From: Chaetoderma sp. LZ-2023a
Lineage: Eukaryota > Mollusca > Caudofoveata > Chaetodermatida > Chaetodermatidae
Direction: 5' to 3'
Length of the DNA: 64,000 nucleotides
Assembly: GCA_034401795.1 (NCBI GenBank)
Contig: CM067365.1
Span: forward strand, 10,618,145 to 10,682,144
This document shows, piece by piece, positions 12,376-24,628 of this stretch. The translations under genes were made by a program, and so were the position numbers. Position 1 is the first letter of the stretch; each line of letters begins with the position of its first letter. The notes below the pieces were generated by a model. That model saw only the letters and a list, made by a program, of their open reading frames with translations. It was not told the DNA's origin and searched no databases.

Positions 12376-12941
12376 TATCATACCAGGAATATCTGACCTG
12401 GGCCGAGATGCTGAAGAAAGCGGTTCGCCCCTTCATGACCCCTGCACAGATAAAGGCCTTAAACGCATTGCAACAAGAAGGAGAGCGACTACAGCGGGAG
12501 AACTGGTATCAACAGAACATGAGCCTTGCAAGGAGGCGAAGGAACAGTGAAAATTTCCGATACTGGCAGGCCCTCCTGGAGGAGAGTAAGCGGGACACAG
12601 GAGTCTTGACAGACGACGATGAGCCAGATGTCTTCACAGACGACGATGAGCCTGGTGTCTTCTCAGACGAGGATGAGCCAGAGGTCATACAGTGGGAAGA
12701 GGAGATGGTGCAGAAGTGTAAGACCAAGAAAGCCATCCAGCGGCGGACCTACTATCTTGGTGATAAGGTGAAGTTCCAGATGTCAAGTCTCAGAAAGCTA
12801 CTGGCACCAGACATAGTGCTGGATGACCACTGTCTAAGGGACGTCTGTCTCAACACCCGCAAGCTGGTACGGTTCGCCGGGCTCTCCAAAACGAACCCTT
12901 CTATGACTCATGAGCAGATTCTGCAGGTGATGCAGGTTTAA
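12372..12941 (+). CDS. Polinton-encoded acidic protein, 189 residues, looks whole
   Basis: An uninterrupted plus-strand frame with a basic, Arg-rich first third, then three tandem acidic repeats (TDDDEP, TDDDEP, SDEDEP), then a mixed C-terminal domain. No family recognised. Its position beside virion-type genes suggests a structural or assembly role, which is inference only. It is one of few element genes that look whole. Confidence 0.6.
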   Translation: MISYQEYLTWAEMLKKAVRPFMTPAQIKALNALQQEGERLQRENWYQQNMSLARRRRNSENFRYWQALLEESKRDTGVLTDDDEPDVFTDDDEPGVFSDEDEPEVIQWEEEMVQKCKTKKAIQRRTYYLGDKVKFQMSSLRKLLAPDIVLDDHCLRDVCLNTRKLVRFAGLSKTNPSMTHEQILQVMQV

Positions 12942-12956
12942 GCCTCCAGATATACT

Positions 12957-13582
12957 ATGGCAAAATCAGAGTGGCGGAAGCAACCAGAATTATACCCCTC
13001 CCTGACTGCTGACGAGGGCAGTACCACTCATGGCTGGCGACTCCAGCAGATAGATACCATCAAGAAGAATCTCGTCCATGAGACAGAAAAGTACAGCAGA
13101 ACGCGCAGGCGATATAAGACAGTATACAACGTCCTCGCGCGTACAACCACTGCTGTGGGTGTGATTGGAGCCAGTGCTGGGGTGGCAGCTGTGGCCACTA
13201 AGCTACAGGGGTGGGTGCCCTCGTCGCCATCCCGCTGGGCGGCGTGACACTAGCCGCCACTGTCTTGGCCACAGGCTTGGGGGTGGGGCAGCGGCAGATC
13301 ACAAGGAGGCTGGAGAAGCATGCTAAGTACGTGACACTGGCACAGAGTATGCTACGGACTATCGACGAGTCTGTCAGCAAAGCTCTCGAGGATGGCCAGG
13401 TCACCGATGAAGAGTACCACCATATATTGAAGGTCCAAGCCCTGTACCGCACGGAGAAACCTAAAGTGCAACAGCATTACCTCAAAGGCTCCAGCGGGCG
13501 GGTTGATACGGAGGAGCTGAAAAACCAGATGTTACGGCGTGATCACCTCGCCGGTCTCTGGAGTCGAGACGACTACAAATAG
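12957..13582 (+). pseudogene. Polinton membrane-type protein, broken
   Basis: Coding remains with a hydrophobic Gly/Ala-rich segment in the middle and a charged C-terminal half (KHAKYVTLAQSMLRTID, then KALEDGQVTDEEYHHIL). Proteins of this shape are common in aquatic-invertebrate Polintons. I infer a virion membrane or membrane-disrupting component. About one break. Confidence 0.5.
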
Positions 13583-13619
13583 TGTGCTGCCTGTACGGTA
13601 GCTTTAAGAACACCAGTAT

Positions 13620-14817
13620 AGATGGCCTTCCCACTGAACCTCACGAGTCATCCGGAGCCAACCGCCCCTCCTGGGTACACCCTTGACTGGCCTGAGAGGT
13701 CTACTGGATGATATACCAAAGCTAACACCGTTCTCCACCGCTGACCAACTGCCCCATCACCATCAAGGATGCGAAGCAAGCTCATACTTGGATGGCTGCT
13801 CCAAGCCTCTCATACTGGAATCAGCAGCTGAACTTTGCTGCATGGTGTGCCACAGCAGGATGTGGAGTAAGTTCCACCCTGCTTCACTCCTATTCTGGTA
13901 CTCTGAAGCTGTGCTCATCGCCAGCTTTCTCAGATTCCACGTGTACTTCACGGTGCGACAAATCCTCCAATAGCTGGGTGCAAGCCTCCCTGATACAAAC
14001 GACTTCGACCCACAGTTCAACAGTCATAGTGTCTCCGTGGCCAGCAGACTACAGAGAGTTCCGCGCTCACCCAGATTATCGGTGGCATGGTGGTGACAAC
14101 AGTGGCCTAGGGGTTATGTACGGCGACCCGAGACGTGACTACTCAGGATTCCCCTATCGAACACCCCGAGGAGTAGGCTGTCGGAAGACAGCGACATTCT
14201 CGTTCGATCCAGACTCCGACCCTGGAGCGCTGGTGCAAAATATGCACATCACTGGCTTGCGGCAGGACTATCCAGATGTGTGGATGTACTTTGTCCCGCA
14301 CACCACCTCAGGCCTCACACCAGCAGGGATCGCTCGCATCAACCAGTCCCTGGAAGCACTGTGCTACTGCCTCCTTACAGCACAGACCAAGCTGCGTCAT
14401 TCCATAGATGGTGTCAGCGGAGCAGAGGTCCAGGCCATGTTCATCAGTCTCGTTGAAGATATGATCATCGTGGCAGATACCAGCAGTCTTATTGCTAAGT
14501 TCCAGCAGGGGTTGCAGAAGGCCCGTCGCAAACTTGACGTTACTATTTCACCACACCTACGGTTGATTCCGAGCAACATGATCGTGAACATCGAGGACCT
14601 CCAAGTCAGGGGCTATAACAACATGATAGTCGAGGGGAGTTCCCCCGGTGTCCACTTCGGCTTCAACACTGATATCAATGCACCTACGCGTAGTACGGGC
14701 CATACAGTCGCTCCGACCCTGACACAGCAGGCAGTCGACACGACGCTTCCCATGGCAGCTCCGACGCCGACACTGCAGCCAGTCGACATGACACCATTTC
14801 CCGTGGTAGCTCTATGA
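13620..14817 (+). pseudogene. Polinton virion-type protein, largest of the cluster, broken
   Basis: Coding remains of about 400 codons; the long piece from 13792 contains SYWNQQLNFAAWCATAGCG and NQSLEALCYCLLTAQTK. I remember similar proteins from cnidarian and other Polintons without an assigned name; a capsid-associated role is likely. The C-terminal end has repeats of 'APTLTQQAVDTT'-like sequence. A small number of breaks. Confidence 0.5.
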
Positions 14818-14887
14818 GTGGTGTCAGGCCTAGCTATCATGGCGCTCGGGATCAGCCTACTCCGCCGCTAGCAAATCAGCTATAAGA

Positions 14888-15350
14888 CTATCCTGACTCT
14901 CTACAGTAGCAGTGGGGACCACGGTGAGACACTGAACTGGCCTGCCCTACAGCCCCTATATACGCTGCCAACATGCACATCCAAGGGCTGGATGGTTCCA
15001 CAGTGCATCCTTTTCCCAGCTTGTAGTATCGCAGAGCCTTGTTCAGCTCTGAGTCAGGTGAGGCCATGGAGGTCTGCAACTGCTGGAACACATCTGACAG
15101 ATACTCCCGATCCTTGTAGAAACCTTTAGCTTGCAGGAGCTGTTCAACGATACACCCGCCCATGATAAGGTATTCGAGGAAACAGATCTGCCCCCTTACC
15201 AAATCCTAGATAGAGCCTCACAGCTGTCAGCTCCTCTGTCAGCTCAGCACCGGAGAGCTGAGCGAGCTCATCTGGTGTCTTCTTCTTGTAGTCCTTCAAC
15301 TCCCTCCGGAAGACCTCATAGGGCTTCTCGCATAGCGTGAGCCCGGACAT
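14888..15350 (-). pseudogene. Polinton minus-strand small gene, broken
   Basis: Minus-strand coding remains with helical, charged composition (ELKDYKKKTPDELAQLSGAE). No family recognised. It lies between two rightward gene groups. Confidence 0.4.
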
Positions 15351-15373
15351 GTTTAAGATGTCTCAATAGAGAG

Positions 15374-15601
15374 ATGAATATTCCTGAGTACCAACACGGA
15401 CACCTGGCAGATGTAGACTGGGAAGATCTTATTAGCTCACTCGACAGGGAACTCAGGCGTTTAACTGCGTTGTATACTCAGTGCTTAAACAATGATGTCA
15501 ACGTTACAGATCGTGAAGAAACTGCCCGAGAGCCAGGCGAGTCTTCAGAAGATGGAGAACCTGCTGCGAACCAAGACCCAGAAGCCATTGATACAGGCTA
15601 A
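15374..15601 (+). CDS. Polinton small acidic protein, 75 residues
   Basis: A short uninterrupted frame, acidic in its second half (DREETAREPGESSEDGEPA). It overlaps the next frame from 15492. Function unknown; it could be chance coding potential, though composition and position fit an element gene. Confidence 0.35.
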   Translation: MNIPEYQHGHLADVDWEDLISSLDRELRRLTALYTQCLNNDVNVTDREETAREPGESSEDGEPAANQDPEAIDTG

Positions 15602-15893
15602 GCCCCTGGCAGGCCATATCGCCAGTAACGTGGCGGCCAATGTGGCCGTGGTGAAGATGACAGGTGGAAATGAGGTTCTTCCTGCCGCCACTGCGTCTGT
15701 CCTCGCTACAGTGGTAAGTGGGGTGGCCGAGCACTGTCTCGGAATAACTCAGCCCATCCCAAAGATCGCCATCAGTGGTGCCTCCTACACTGCCGCCGGC
15801 AAGATCATGGGTGAACGTGTTACACTAATGGAGGCCGCGGTTCTAGGGCTAGCAACGAGTGCAATGGCTGAGATCATCGTCGCCTACGTTTAA
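15492..15893 (+). CDS. Polinton hydrophobic protein, 133 residues, looks whole
   Basis: An uninterrupted frame with a short polar N-terminus, then long Ala/Val/Gly-rich hydrophobic stretches (HIASNVAANVAVVKM, AATASVLATVVSGVAE, AAVLGLATSAMAEIIVAYV). Probably a membrane protein of the element; no named family. Confidence 0.5.
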   Translation: MMSTLQIVKKLPESQASLQKMENLLRTKTQKPLIQAKPLAGHIASNVAANVAVVKMTGGNEVLPAATASVLATVVSGVAEHCLGITQPIPKIAISGASYTAAGKIMGERVTLMEAAVLGLATSAMAEIIVAYV

Positions 15894-15912
15894 CCACTCT
15901 GAATAGTGAGAA

Positions 15913-16137
15913 ATGGATCACGAGACCCCTGCAGCATATGAGGCATGGCATGCTGGAGGGTGGTGTGTAGCCCATAGCCGAGCACACGGACTGAGGATTG
16001 CCAATGCCCGGGAATGGTGGACCGCCCACAAGGCATGCCACTGCAGAGAGGGCCAGTACCCTGAGCACTGCTACCTATTCCCTTTGCCGACTGCGTGGTC
16101 CTCCTATGCCCAACTATTTCACTGGGGGTATGACTAA
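15913..16137 (+). CDS. Polinton small Trp/His/Cys-rich protein
   Basis: A 74-codon uninterrupted frame with many Trp, His and Cys residues (EAWHAGGWCVAHSRAHG, CHCREGQYPEHC). It could bind metal. No family recognised. Confidence 0.4.
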   Translation: MDHETPAAYEAWHAGGWCVAHSRAHGLRIANAREWWTAHKACHCREGQYPEHCYLFPLPTAWSSYAQLFHWGYD

Positions 16138-16149
16138 TAGGTTTAAGCC

Positions 16150-17020
16150 GTGTATATAGCACTATGACTCTGTCACTCACAGACCTAGAAAGCAGAGCTA
16201 GGCGATCTTGCTCACTTGGGCGAGGCACGCCTCGGTTCAGAGGACACTGTTGCCCCTATCTCCTTCCTAGACCGATGAGAAGGGAGACCCGCGGTACCAT
16301 CCTAGGCCGAGATCTCATCGGGAACACTGATACGGTAGGACAATCGGCCATTAACAAGGCCAAACTGTATACAAGGGGATGGGGATCAAGGACAGAGCGA
16401 CGATGCAAGGTATGCTCAGAGTCGATGAGGCTGGAGCCATCAAGGTTATGGCTGAGTCCTATGCACAAGACCTGGTTACGGATCTCCTGCAACCACGGAG
16501 CTCATTCCAACAGGATGGAGAGAATCTCAAGGTAGGCACCATCAGAATGAGCAAGATCACTGTTGATGGCGCAGAGGGTGCTACCGCCAGCCTCCAGCTA
16601 CCAGCGGTGAAGAAGTCAGGGTTCTTTGGTTTGCCATTGAAGACCTAGGCACCATCAGGCTGAGCAAGATCACTGTTGATGGCGCAGAGGGTGCTACTGC
16701 CAGCCTCCAGCTACCATAGGTGAAGAAGTCAGGTTCTTTGGTTTGCCGTTTAAGACCACAGGATAGGCATGGCTTCCCGTGCATGTATCATACAGATACT
16801 GGATATACTAGACACTGTGGGTGCTGACACAGGCCCTCTATGCTATCTTGACGCCTCCATCGCATGCTTCGTAGCCGCTGGAGGTGCAGGATTCCCCACT
16901 CTGCAGGCGAAAGAGCTGGCGCAGGAAGTACTGCTGTTTAGTCTCCCAGATATAGACGAGGCTACCACCGACCAAGTGCTAACCATCCTCCGCACACATG
17001 TCTGTACCATTCGACAGTAG
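16150..17020 (+). pseudogene. Polinton small-gene block upstream of the ATPase
   Basis: Several short plus-strand frames with coding-like composition, including 16769-17020, which looks whole (83 codons) and overlaps the start of the ATPase region. None matched a family. The section around 16533-16760 contains a direct repeat of about 113 bp. Confidence 0.4.
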
Positions 17021-17630
17021 GCCGGCTGATGCTGGCCAGGTGGTGCTGATCATTGCCCCATCAGGACACAGGAAAACCATCTTGCTGCAGGCTCTACTGG
17101 CCAAACATCAACACTCTCAATACATCCTTCTGGTGTCTGACTCCGCCGCTGAGGCGGCTGACAGTAATGATCAATGGTACAATGGCCCAATCACCAAGAC
17201 AGAACCTGCGAGCACTGATGGAGAAGCTGCTGTCAGCCCGACTGACAGAACCACTTGTTCCAGTTATCTATGACCCTGCAATGGACCAGAAGACAGTCAC
17301 CTACCTCAGCAACATCACCAGGCGCATCTGGCACACTTCATCCTCTTTCAGAAGTACACCCACGAGATCTCCCCGGTCATCCGCTACAATGCCCGGTTGC
17401 TATACTTCAGCTCCAAGTGTGGACGTGCCCTGCTCGAGACCATATACGACAGCCTAACCCTCAAGGAGATCAAAGGGGACTTTATCACAGGTGTACAGAG
17501 GGCAGCTGATCTGTACCGCTTCATCTTCAGCAACAAGGAGACAGGTGAGCTCTCTCTGGAAAAGGTGCAGACCTTCACCTACAAGCTGAATCCAGCCAGG
17601 AAACTAGCCTGCTCTACGCATCATCGCTGA
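16998..17630 (+). pseudogene. Polinton packaging-type ATPase, broken
   Basis: The start contains a P-loop-like APSGHRKTILL stretch, as in the FtsK/HerA-type genome-packaging ATPases of Polintons. The end (ARLLYFSSKCGRALLE type, then KEIKGDFITG) is the sort of C-terminal half seen with it. In the living element it would pump DNA into a capsid. A few breaks. Confidence 0.65.
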
Positions 17631-17653
17631 CAGACTGTCGACCACAACTTTTT

Positions 17654-17990
17654 TCATTCATCGGGAGGCTGAGGAACTTCGTCCGTTGCCGCTACTTCGT
17701 CAGATGCTTGAGGACCTTCATCAGAAGCTGGAGGAACTTCGTCAGAAGCTTGAGGAACTTCGTCAGTTTCGTCAGAAGCCTGTCGCTGAAACTCTATCCA
17801 CTGAGGGTCAGATGGTAGGACTCTCTTCTTCTGCAACTTCTCACGGAAGATCCACTTTGTCCATGTGCGACGAGCATCTGACTTGCGAGCGGATTTGATG
17901 AGGTAGTCCAGGTAGTTATCTGGGAATTTCAGAAATGCTGGCAGATTACTGGCCAATCTCATGCACCCTCTTTCGTTGAAGATGTGCTCA
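17654..17990 (-). pseudogene. Polinton minus-strand protein with acidic repeat tail
   Basis: Coding remains with a helical, basic N-terminal half (NYLDYLIKSARKSDARRTW) and a tail of 'QASDEVP'-like repeats. It is convergent with the ATPase region. No family recognised. Confidence 0.45.
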
Positions 17991-18049
17991 ACAGCCTCCT
18001 CTGGCAGCAGTTGGGGATCTGATCGCTCTGTTCACAACGAAGGCTGGCG

Positions 18050-18507
18050 AGATGGTCCGCAAGATCGCCAACAATGCTCTCCATGGTGTGGAGAAGATTT
18101 CTGAAGCCATACCAGCCATCGCCTCAGGAGTAGGTACGTTCTTTGGCGTCGCAGGCCCTTGGCTACCGTACGTTGCCATAGCACTCGCGGCGGGACGCCG
18201 AACATTTAAGCCATGCTGTATAAGGATGGCATCTCTGTACGACCTGGTCAAGATACTTAACTTCCGAGGGTTAATCGATAAACTACCGTTCAGTGAGGAT
18301 CCAGCGGAGACTAGACGCCGGTGTACGGAGGTGGTTGAGGAGGTCTTCAGTGATAGTCGAATGAATGCCGGCCGTCTATTCGTCTGTTTAGAGTTCGCCC
18401 AGGCCGTGGGTGACAGGACGGGAGTGGACGTCAGTGATAAAATCACCCAGGCCGTGTGTGACAGGACGGGAGTGGACGTCAGTGATGAAATCAACCGTCT
18501 TTCTTGA
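18050..18507 (+). pseudogene. Polinton leader region before the integrase
   Basis: An uninterrupted frame with a hydrophobic segment (PAIASGVGTFFGVAGPWLPY) and then a helical domain starting LYDLVKILNFRGLIDK. A 45-bp direct repeat encodes 'QAVGDRTGVDVSD' twice near its end. It overlaps the integrase region and may include that gene's N-terminal part. Confidence 0.45.
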
Positions 18508-19485
18508 GGAACTCTACTATCAGCCTGGTGGATATTACTGTGAACCCCGTCAACTACTCGAGGATGCACGTCGCAAGGGCCACAACTTCACATTGGAGAC
18601 AGTTAAACAGTGGCTCAGCTGCCAGGCGATGTGGCAGATATACAGACCGTGTCCACGGCACATTAGGCATGCCCATTTCGATGAAACTGTCCCGAACAGA
18701 GTTCACCAGGCAGATGTTCTATTCCTTCCACATGACTCTGTTGGTCGTAAGACCTACAAGTATGCCCTCACCATCGTCGATGTCGCCAGCAGGTACAAGG
18801 CTGCAGCACCGCTCACAGACAAGTCAAATGACCAGGTGGTCCAGGCATTCCAGGGTGTCTATGAGGCTTCGGAAAATCCCATCCAGTGGCCGGAATTGTT
18901 GCAGGTGGATGAGGGTAAGGAGTTCAGAGGTGAGACTGCAGCCCTCATGCGGAAACACAGTGTGGCAGTTAGGTGAGGCGAGGTAGGGCATCACCGTGCC
19001 CAGGCTATCATTGAGCGGTGGAATCAGACACTGGCAGATAGACTGTTTCCACACCAATACGCCCAGGAAATGGCCGCGCCGAGTGAATGTTCTAGAGTAT
19101 GGGTGAGAGGGCTGCCTGCTGTGGTGGAGAGATCCAATGCCGAGATTACTAGGCTAATCGGGAAGAAGCTGGTAGAGGCTATCAGACACTCTGCTGGTCA
19201 CAGCTCTAAAGGAGCGAACAAGGGAGAGAGTGCCTACCACCTGATGCTCTGGTTCGGTACCTGTATGAGCCTGGTGAGCTGGAAGGTGGTTGATGGCATG
19301 CAACAGATCCTAACTGGTCGATAGATGTTCACAGGCTTGACAGGTATGTGGAGGCAGAGGGGCAGGCTACACTATACTACCTGGCATGCCAGCACGGAGT
19401 GCCTAGGCAACCATTTGTCATAGAAGAGCTTCAGCTGGTCCCTGCAGACACACAGCTACCACCCCCTAGGGTGCTAACATGATAC
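18410..19485 (+). pseudogene. Polinton retroviral-type integrase, broken
   Basis: DDE-integrase core features are visible: HQADVLFLPHD followed by YALTIVDVASRYKAA holds the first catalytic Asp region, LLQVDEGKEFRG the second, and IIERWNQTLADR the Glu region. In Polintons this enzyme joins the element's ends to host DNA. Breaks are present. Confidence 0.85.
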
Positions 19486-19559
19486 CTGATGGGCTCGGTA
19501 TGGACACCATCTGGCAGCACATGGCGCTTATCATAGTAAGTGAAGAGTCCGAGTTTTTC

Positions 19560-22500
19560 CTGCTCATACGTCACCATACCCTGGTTGCGCATGCGTAGGC
19601 CTCGGTTTTTAGCTCTGTCCACCCCGCCATGTAGGGCGCTGTAGAACCCCTGCCAAGAGACCTCATTCTGCCGCTTTGACATTCCCTTAGCCGAGCACTT
19701 ACTTGCAGCTCCACGTAGTAGCATTTGGAGCAGAGTGCGATACCAACAGAGCTTTCGAACTCCAGCTTGAACAGTCCCGGAGTCCATCCAGACCATTTGT
19801 CCCAAGCTAGCCAGTCCCTCTTATGAGCCTGGTATCCTGCTCGCATCTCAGGGCGAATGAGATCGTCGAGGTTGGAGCCTGCTATAGCAATATACGCAGA
19901 GTCAGTGTCCATCTGCAGGTACTCAAAGCTGTCATGAGCTACGTAGCGATCGAGGAAGTCGTAGTAGAACTCCACCATTCGCAGCTTCGCGAGCTCATAA
20001 ATGGCTATCCCCACCTGGAAGGGCCTTCGAATAGTGATTCTCGGCTTGCGACTCTGGAGCTCGTATGACTCACCGATCTCCTTGAGATCTTCGAACCATG
20101 CACTACGCAGGGCCATGTCTACAACGCGTTCATCCTTCGTGAAGCTGGTGCTGCTATGGCGTTCTACGGCCTCGATGAGCTTCCCGTAGACACTGTTGAC
20201 GAGGAGTTTGAAGAGCTCTGCCAAGAGCTCTTTGCTCTTATCTACATCTCCCGAGCGGCGGGCCTCCGTAACATTCTCCACGAACCACTCGAATGGGCGC
20301 TTGGTTTCATAGTCTATGGTGCGGTATACAGCAGTGATCTCCAGGCCATAGGTTATATACCACTTGAGTGTCGGTGCGTACAGCAGCCACTTCTTGCCAG
20401 AGAGGGCGCTGACCAGCTTCTGGGTGGTGGGTCGCTTCCGCCCTCTATGCTCTAGATATGCCTGCATCTCAGAAGAGATGGCCTCTACCAGGATCTCACG
20501 GTTATAGAAGAGCGGGGGCATTTCCTCGAACTTTGCCCACAGAGCCTTAGGGATCTCTATATCCACCTCTGCAAATCCAAACCAGCGGTCTGCTAGGAGC
20601 TCCTCCTTAAAGCTGGCTACACCACTGGCACCGGACCAACGGCGCACTGTCTCCTTACCACAGGGCATCTCTTTGGCCATCGTTGACAGGTATAGAGCAT
20701 TTACATCATAGCCGAGTAGACGTTGGCAGACTATGGCGAATGCGTGTCACACCTGCCTCATGGTATCTGGTGAACACGATGCTGGGCCCTCCAACAACCT
20801 CGTCCTTCAGCATCTCATAGGCCTCCTTGCCCGGAGAGTATAGGCTAACATCCGGCATGTGCTGAGCGGTTCCACGTAGGAGGTACTGCAGTGAACCACC
20901 TGGGAGAGACAGCGTCTTTGAGGATGTCTAATTCTCGTTCTGTGTAGAACTCCCGCACCCACTATAGGGCTTCGATGAATGGACTGACGTCCAGGTTGTT
21001 GTAGTATCACAGCCAGTCGGCGAATGTCCACATTCCGTGCTCGCTGAATGTCTGGTTACATTGTTCCCACTCTGATCGCGTCAAGCGGTAGCCACCCTTG
21101 AGCTTAGATGTCCATGCTAAGTAGTCAGGAAGCCCTGGATAGTTGAGCTTCTCGTGTGTGTCAAACCATTCATACGGGAATCAGCTCTTCTGCCATGTAC
21201 ACCCTTAAGCTTTGACCCATACCCCGTATGAGACTCCTGGGCCGAGGTAGTTCAGCACATCGGGAAACCGTAGCTCAGGTGTTATGAGGAACATGGTCTG
21301 ATTAGCCTTCTTGGCGACTTTCACTGTACCTATACTGTCAGTCAGCTCATCGACAAAGTACTTCTTGATGAGGTTCAGGTCATACCATCCAGAGTTGAAC
21401 CCCAATATAGGCACTTTGTCATACCACTCGTTGATCAGTCGCTGCTGTCGCTTTGGGAGCTTGTCCAGGTCTGTCGATATGTACTGTGCCCTAACCCTTG
21501 TCCGGATTAGATATGCTCGCCGTTGGATTTCCAGCATGAATTCTCTGACCAGTTCTTTGGGGTCAGGCTTGCAGAGGTGAGTGGGCTCACTCGTGGCGCC
21601 CTCTAAGGAGCAGCCAACTGACACAGAGATAGGTATGTGAGTACTCTCGATCGTGAGTCTCCGTAGGATGAGTCTTGATACCATCTAGGAGTGCTTCGAA
21701 GTTGTAAACTATGAAGTGTGGGTATGGGACAGTCCGAACTCGTTTAGGGACGCTTGGACAGCGTTTTATACAGCACTCCCACTGTACCACAAGCGTGCAT
21801 CCAGACGCTCTCAGCTTCTCTCTCTGGACTGTCTTGCGGTATCTATGTTCAGCATCCTCACCTCGCTGGTGTTGTGGACACCCATGCCAGACACAGTCAT
21901 GGAACTGGTAAACGGTGTTGGTGGTCAGATCATAACCATTTATGGGAGCACCCTCGATCCAACGCTCGCCACCGTGCCCACACTCTACATGGTGTATGTG
22001 TATGCCTCTGTTTCTCGACTCATACTCGATCCAACGAGTAGCCGCTGAACTGGAGGGTTGGGGCGGATAGAAGGCTTTCTCATACGCAGACTGTGGCGCC
22101 TCAACCTTCTCGCCAGGACACACGATTGTTGTTTTGCCGCCTGTACAGTGATCAGCATGGCGTTGAAGATTGCATGCCTGTGTAAACCTCTGCTAGTGAC
22201 CGCAGACTAGTGTATGTGCCAGCTTGGAGATGTTCTTGATGTAGAAGGCATGGTGGTCCCACACTCTGATGGTTATGGTGTCACGGTAGTGAGCCGCTTG
22301 CCTGATCAAGTGCCAGGTACCCTCTTCGGTTGGTTCATACACGCGAATCCCAATCTTGGCAAAGAACTCTACCTTGTCCAGCTGATCCAGTGAGGTCTTG
22401 CGGACATCAGGTCTTGCCGTAGAACTGTGTGGCAAGCTCTCGTGCAGGAGCTATACCTCTATCAGCTCTCGCTCCTCGGTGGACTGCTAGACATCTCCAG

Positions 22501-23335
22501 AGACACATGTTGTCCCTGTAGGTGTCGAGGGCAGTCATACTCTTCTTCTGTCATAGCCAGTCTGGGAGGGGGCCTGTCCCAAGCAGAGGTTGGCGGTCGA
22601 TGACAGCCCTGACCTCAACGTTGATTGATCGAACGAAAGGCAACTTGCTGTTGGGTCGATCGATATTGTCTGTGTCGAGGCGGGCTTGCTCTCTTGCTGC
22701 CACCCAGTTCTGAGCTGCTCCTATCGTGTTCAGCCACGGGCTCCCTGGAGCATTCTTGTGGAAGAGCATCACCCTACCATCTTCGATATGACGGATGCGA
22801 TAGGTATGGGTCTAGCGGAGGTAGAAGGCATTCTGGACTGTCTGCTGGATCTTTTGCAGGTCTCCTAGACGTCTGAAGAATGTCCAGCGTACTGACCGGC
22901 GTCCTCTATCCTCTGTCTCCCTTTCGCCGAGACAGTGGTCGAGAATGTGTTCGGCTTCTCGCCTCATGCTCCGGGATAAGGGTTCAGACCTCGGTCTCCT
23001 CATCATTCGCTTAGCGATCCTGCGTAGGGGAGGTAAGCGCTCCAGTGGATGGTCTGCCATCCGCCTCGCTACAGTCTTGGCTCGCAAGCTAGCAGTCACC
23101 TCCTTGTCCACCTGACGAAGCTCACGGAGCCGCTGCGCTTTCTTGTGGGGATTCAAAGGATCATCTTTGTTAAGTGCTGGAAACCTTCCCTTCTTCATTG
23201 CTCGGGAGAGCGGCTTCTGTGACTCCTCAGCACGGGCCTGTCCGATCATCTGGAGCAGGCGGCTTTCTTGGCCTTAGAGGCTACACTAAGGCCGAATTGC
23301 TTTGCAACCTTGCGAAGCTGTGCAACAGTAATCAT
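19560..23335 (-). pseudogene. Polinton protein-primed family B DNA polymerase, broken
   Basis: Convergent with the integrase. The polymerase motifs KLLVNSVYGKLIE (motif B) and QMDTDSAYIAI (motif C) are clear, and the 3'-5' exonuclease region is seen in ILGFNSGWYDLNLIKKYF. The N-terminal portion starts near 23335 and is basic and helical, where the terminal-protein-like part of such polymerases sits. In a living element it copies the whole genome from a protein primer. It has many breaks, on the order of six to ten. Confidence 0.9.
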
Positions 23336-23339
23336 GGTG

Positions 23340-24384
23340 TATATCACTGTGGATTCCTGTCTCTAAATGGGTGTTCAGACCCTATTATGTGTGGTTGATC
23401 ATAAAAGCGATGTCGGTGGTCCGTCTATGTGATAGTGGATGCTTGTCTCTAAATGGGCATCAGATGTGTGACGGGTATCGGCCGTCCCAGCTAGGCCGGG
23501 TATGGGATGACCGTGCGTTCCAAGCATGCCCCCTGGATAGGATACTATGCGTGTATAAAGCCCTATGAGAGGTATGGCTAAGCCGTAAGATCACGCATGC
23601 GCACGCATCCCTGGAAACATGTGTCAGTATTGTGAGAGTATATGCTTGTATTGTACCGAGTTGGTACTGGGGATTAAATCACTTCATTCTCGTGGTACCG
23701 ATCAGGGCCCGAATGAAGCGAGAATTTCAAAACTGTTTACCATTTTAACCAGAAATGGCCGAGTTATCCACAAATTCTAATAGTGAGATTTGAACCTGTG
23801 ATTTTAAGTTTGCTAATAGCACAAAAGAAGGATTTGAACCGACGAATTAACTACCTCGACCATGTATGCATTAGTAAATATAGCTGATAAGTTATGTGTT
23901 CTCATTGCTGCGCTTATCAGTCCCAGATCTTTGCTATTATTGCGCAACAGTTGTATAATACGCATTAACTGTCTCGGCCATGTATGCACCGCATTAACTA
24001 TGTATGCATTATTATAGCTGATAAGTTATGGGTTCACACATTGCTGTGTTGGTGCGTAACAGCGATTGCACAACTCACGCTCAGAGATAAGATTACTAAG
24101 AGGCGAGATTTTAGTGGTGTTGCGGGGGGTTGATCGATAAGGTTGTGGGATTGCATAGCATTCCCAGGCTGCAGACTGGGTTCAAATCTCATTCAAAAGA
24201 CCTCGCTAGAAATTACTAGGGCCGGGGTAATATGACCAGATTAGATAAAGACCCACTGCGACACTCCCCAGTGCGGGGTTAAAGCACCACAGTCACACAC
24301 ACACACCAGCCGGCTGGAATATCAACAGGGTGGGGTAGAAGATAGGTGGGGTAGAAGGTAGGTAGGATAGGTAAAAAAATGTCC
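23340..24384. other. Polinton right-end non-coding region with repeats
   Basis: No gene seen. A 'gattaaatcacttcattctc' plus 'gtggtaccgatcagg' motif occurs at 23671-23709 and again at 24571-24610. Two similar ~135-bp copies of a 'catgtatgcatta..gctgataagttatg' sequence lie at about 23855-24060. A tRNA-B-box-like 'gggttcaaatctc' at 24179 hints at a SINE but is weak. Confidence 0.5.
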
Positions 24385-24568
24385 CACAGATAGAAAAACC
24401 TCCTCAGGATACCGGTCAGAATAGAGGCCGGCATCCTGAGGAGGTTCTCCCGGACATATGGGAGTTTTATACACATGTCTCAAATTCCTATGCCCCAGGG
24501 ATTGAGAGGGTGGGCAACGGATCGCCGAATGGCTGCCAGTTGATGTCGGTGGTATCATTTTAATTCCG
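24385..24568 (-). repeat. Second, inner copy of the Polinton terminal repeat
   Basis: The minus strand reads from 'cggaattaaaatgatacc' through 'ctcaatccctggggcatag' to 'ctcccatatgtccgggagaa'. It matches the left end farther inward than the outer right copy does, including the 'gggagaacctgctcaggat' region near 10500. The right end therefore has two tandem terminal-repeat copies. Confidence 0.85.
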
Positions 24569-24628
24569 ACCGGGATTAAATTACTTCATTCTCGTGGTAC
24601 CGATCAGGAACGGAATGAAAGGCCAACC

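Noticed and set aside
24110-24300. tRNA-derived SINE.
   Set aside because: Only a B-box-like 'gggttcaaatctc' is convincing; no clear A box or tail.
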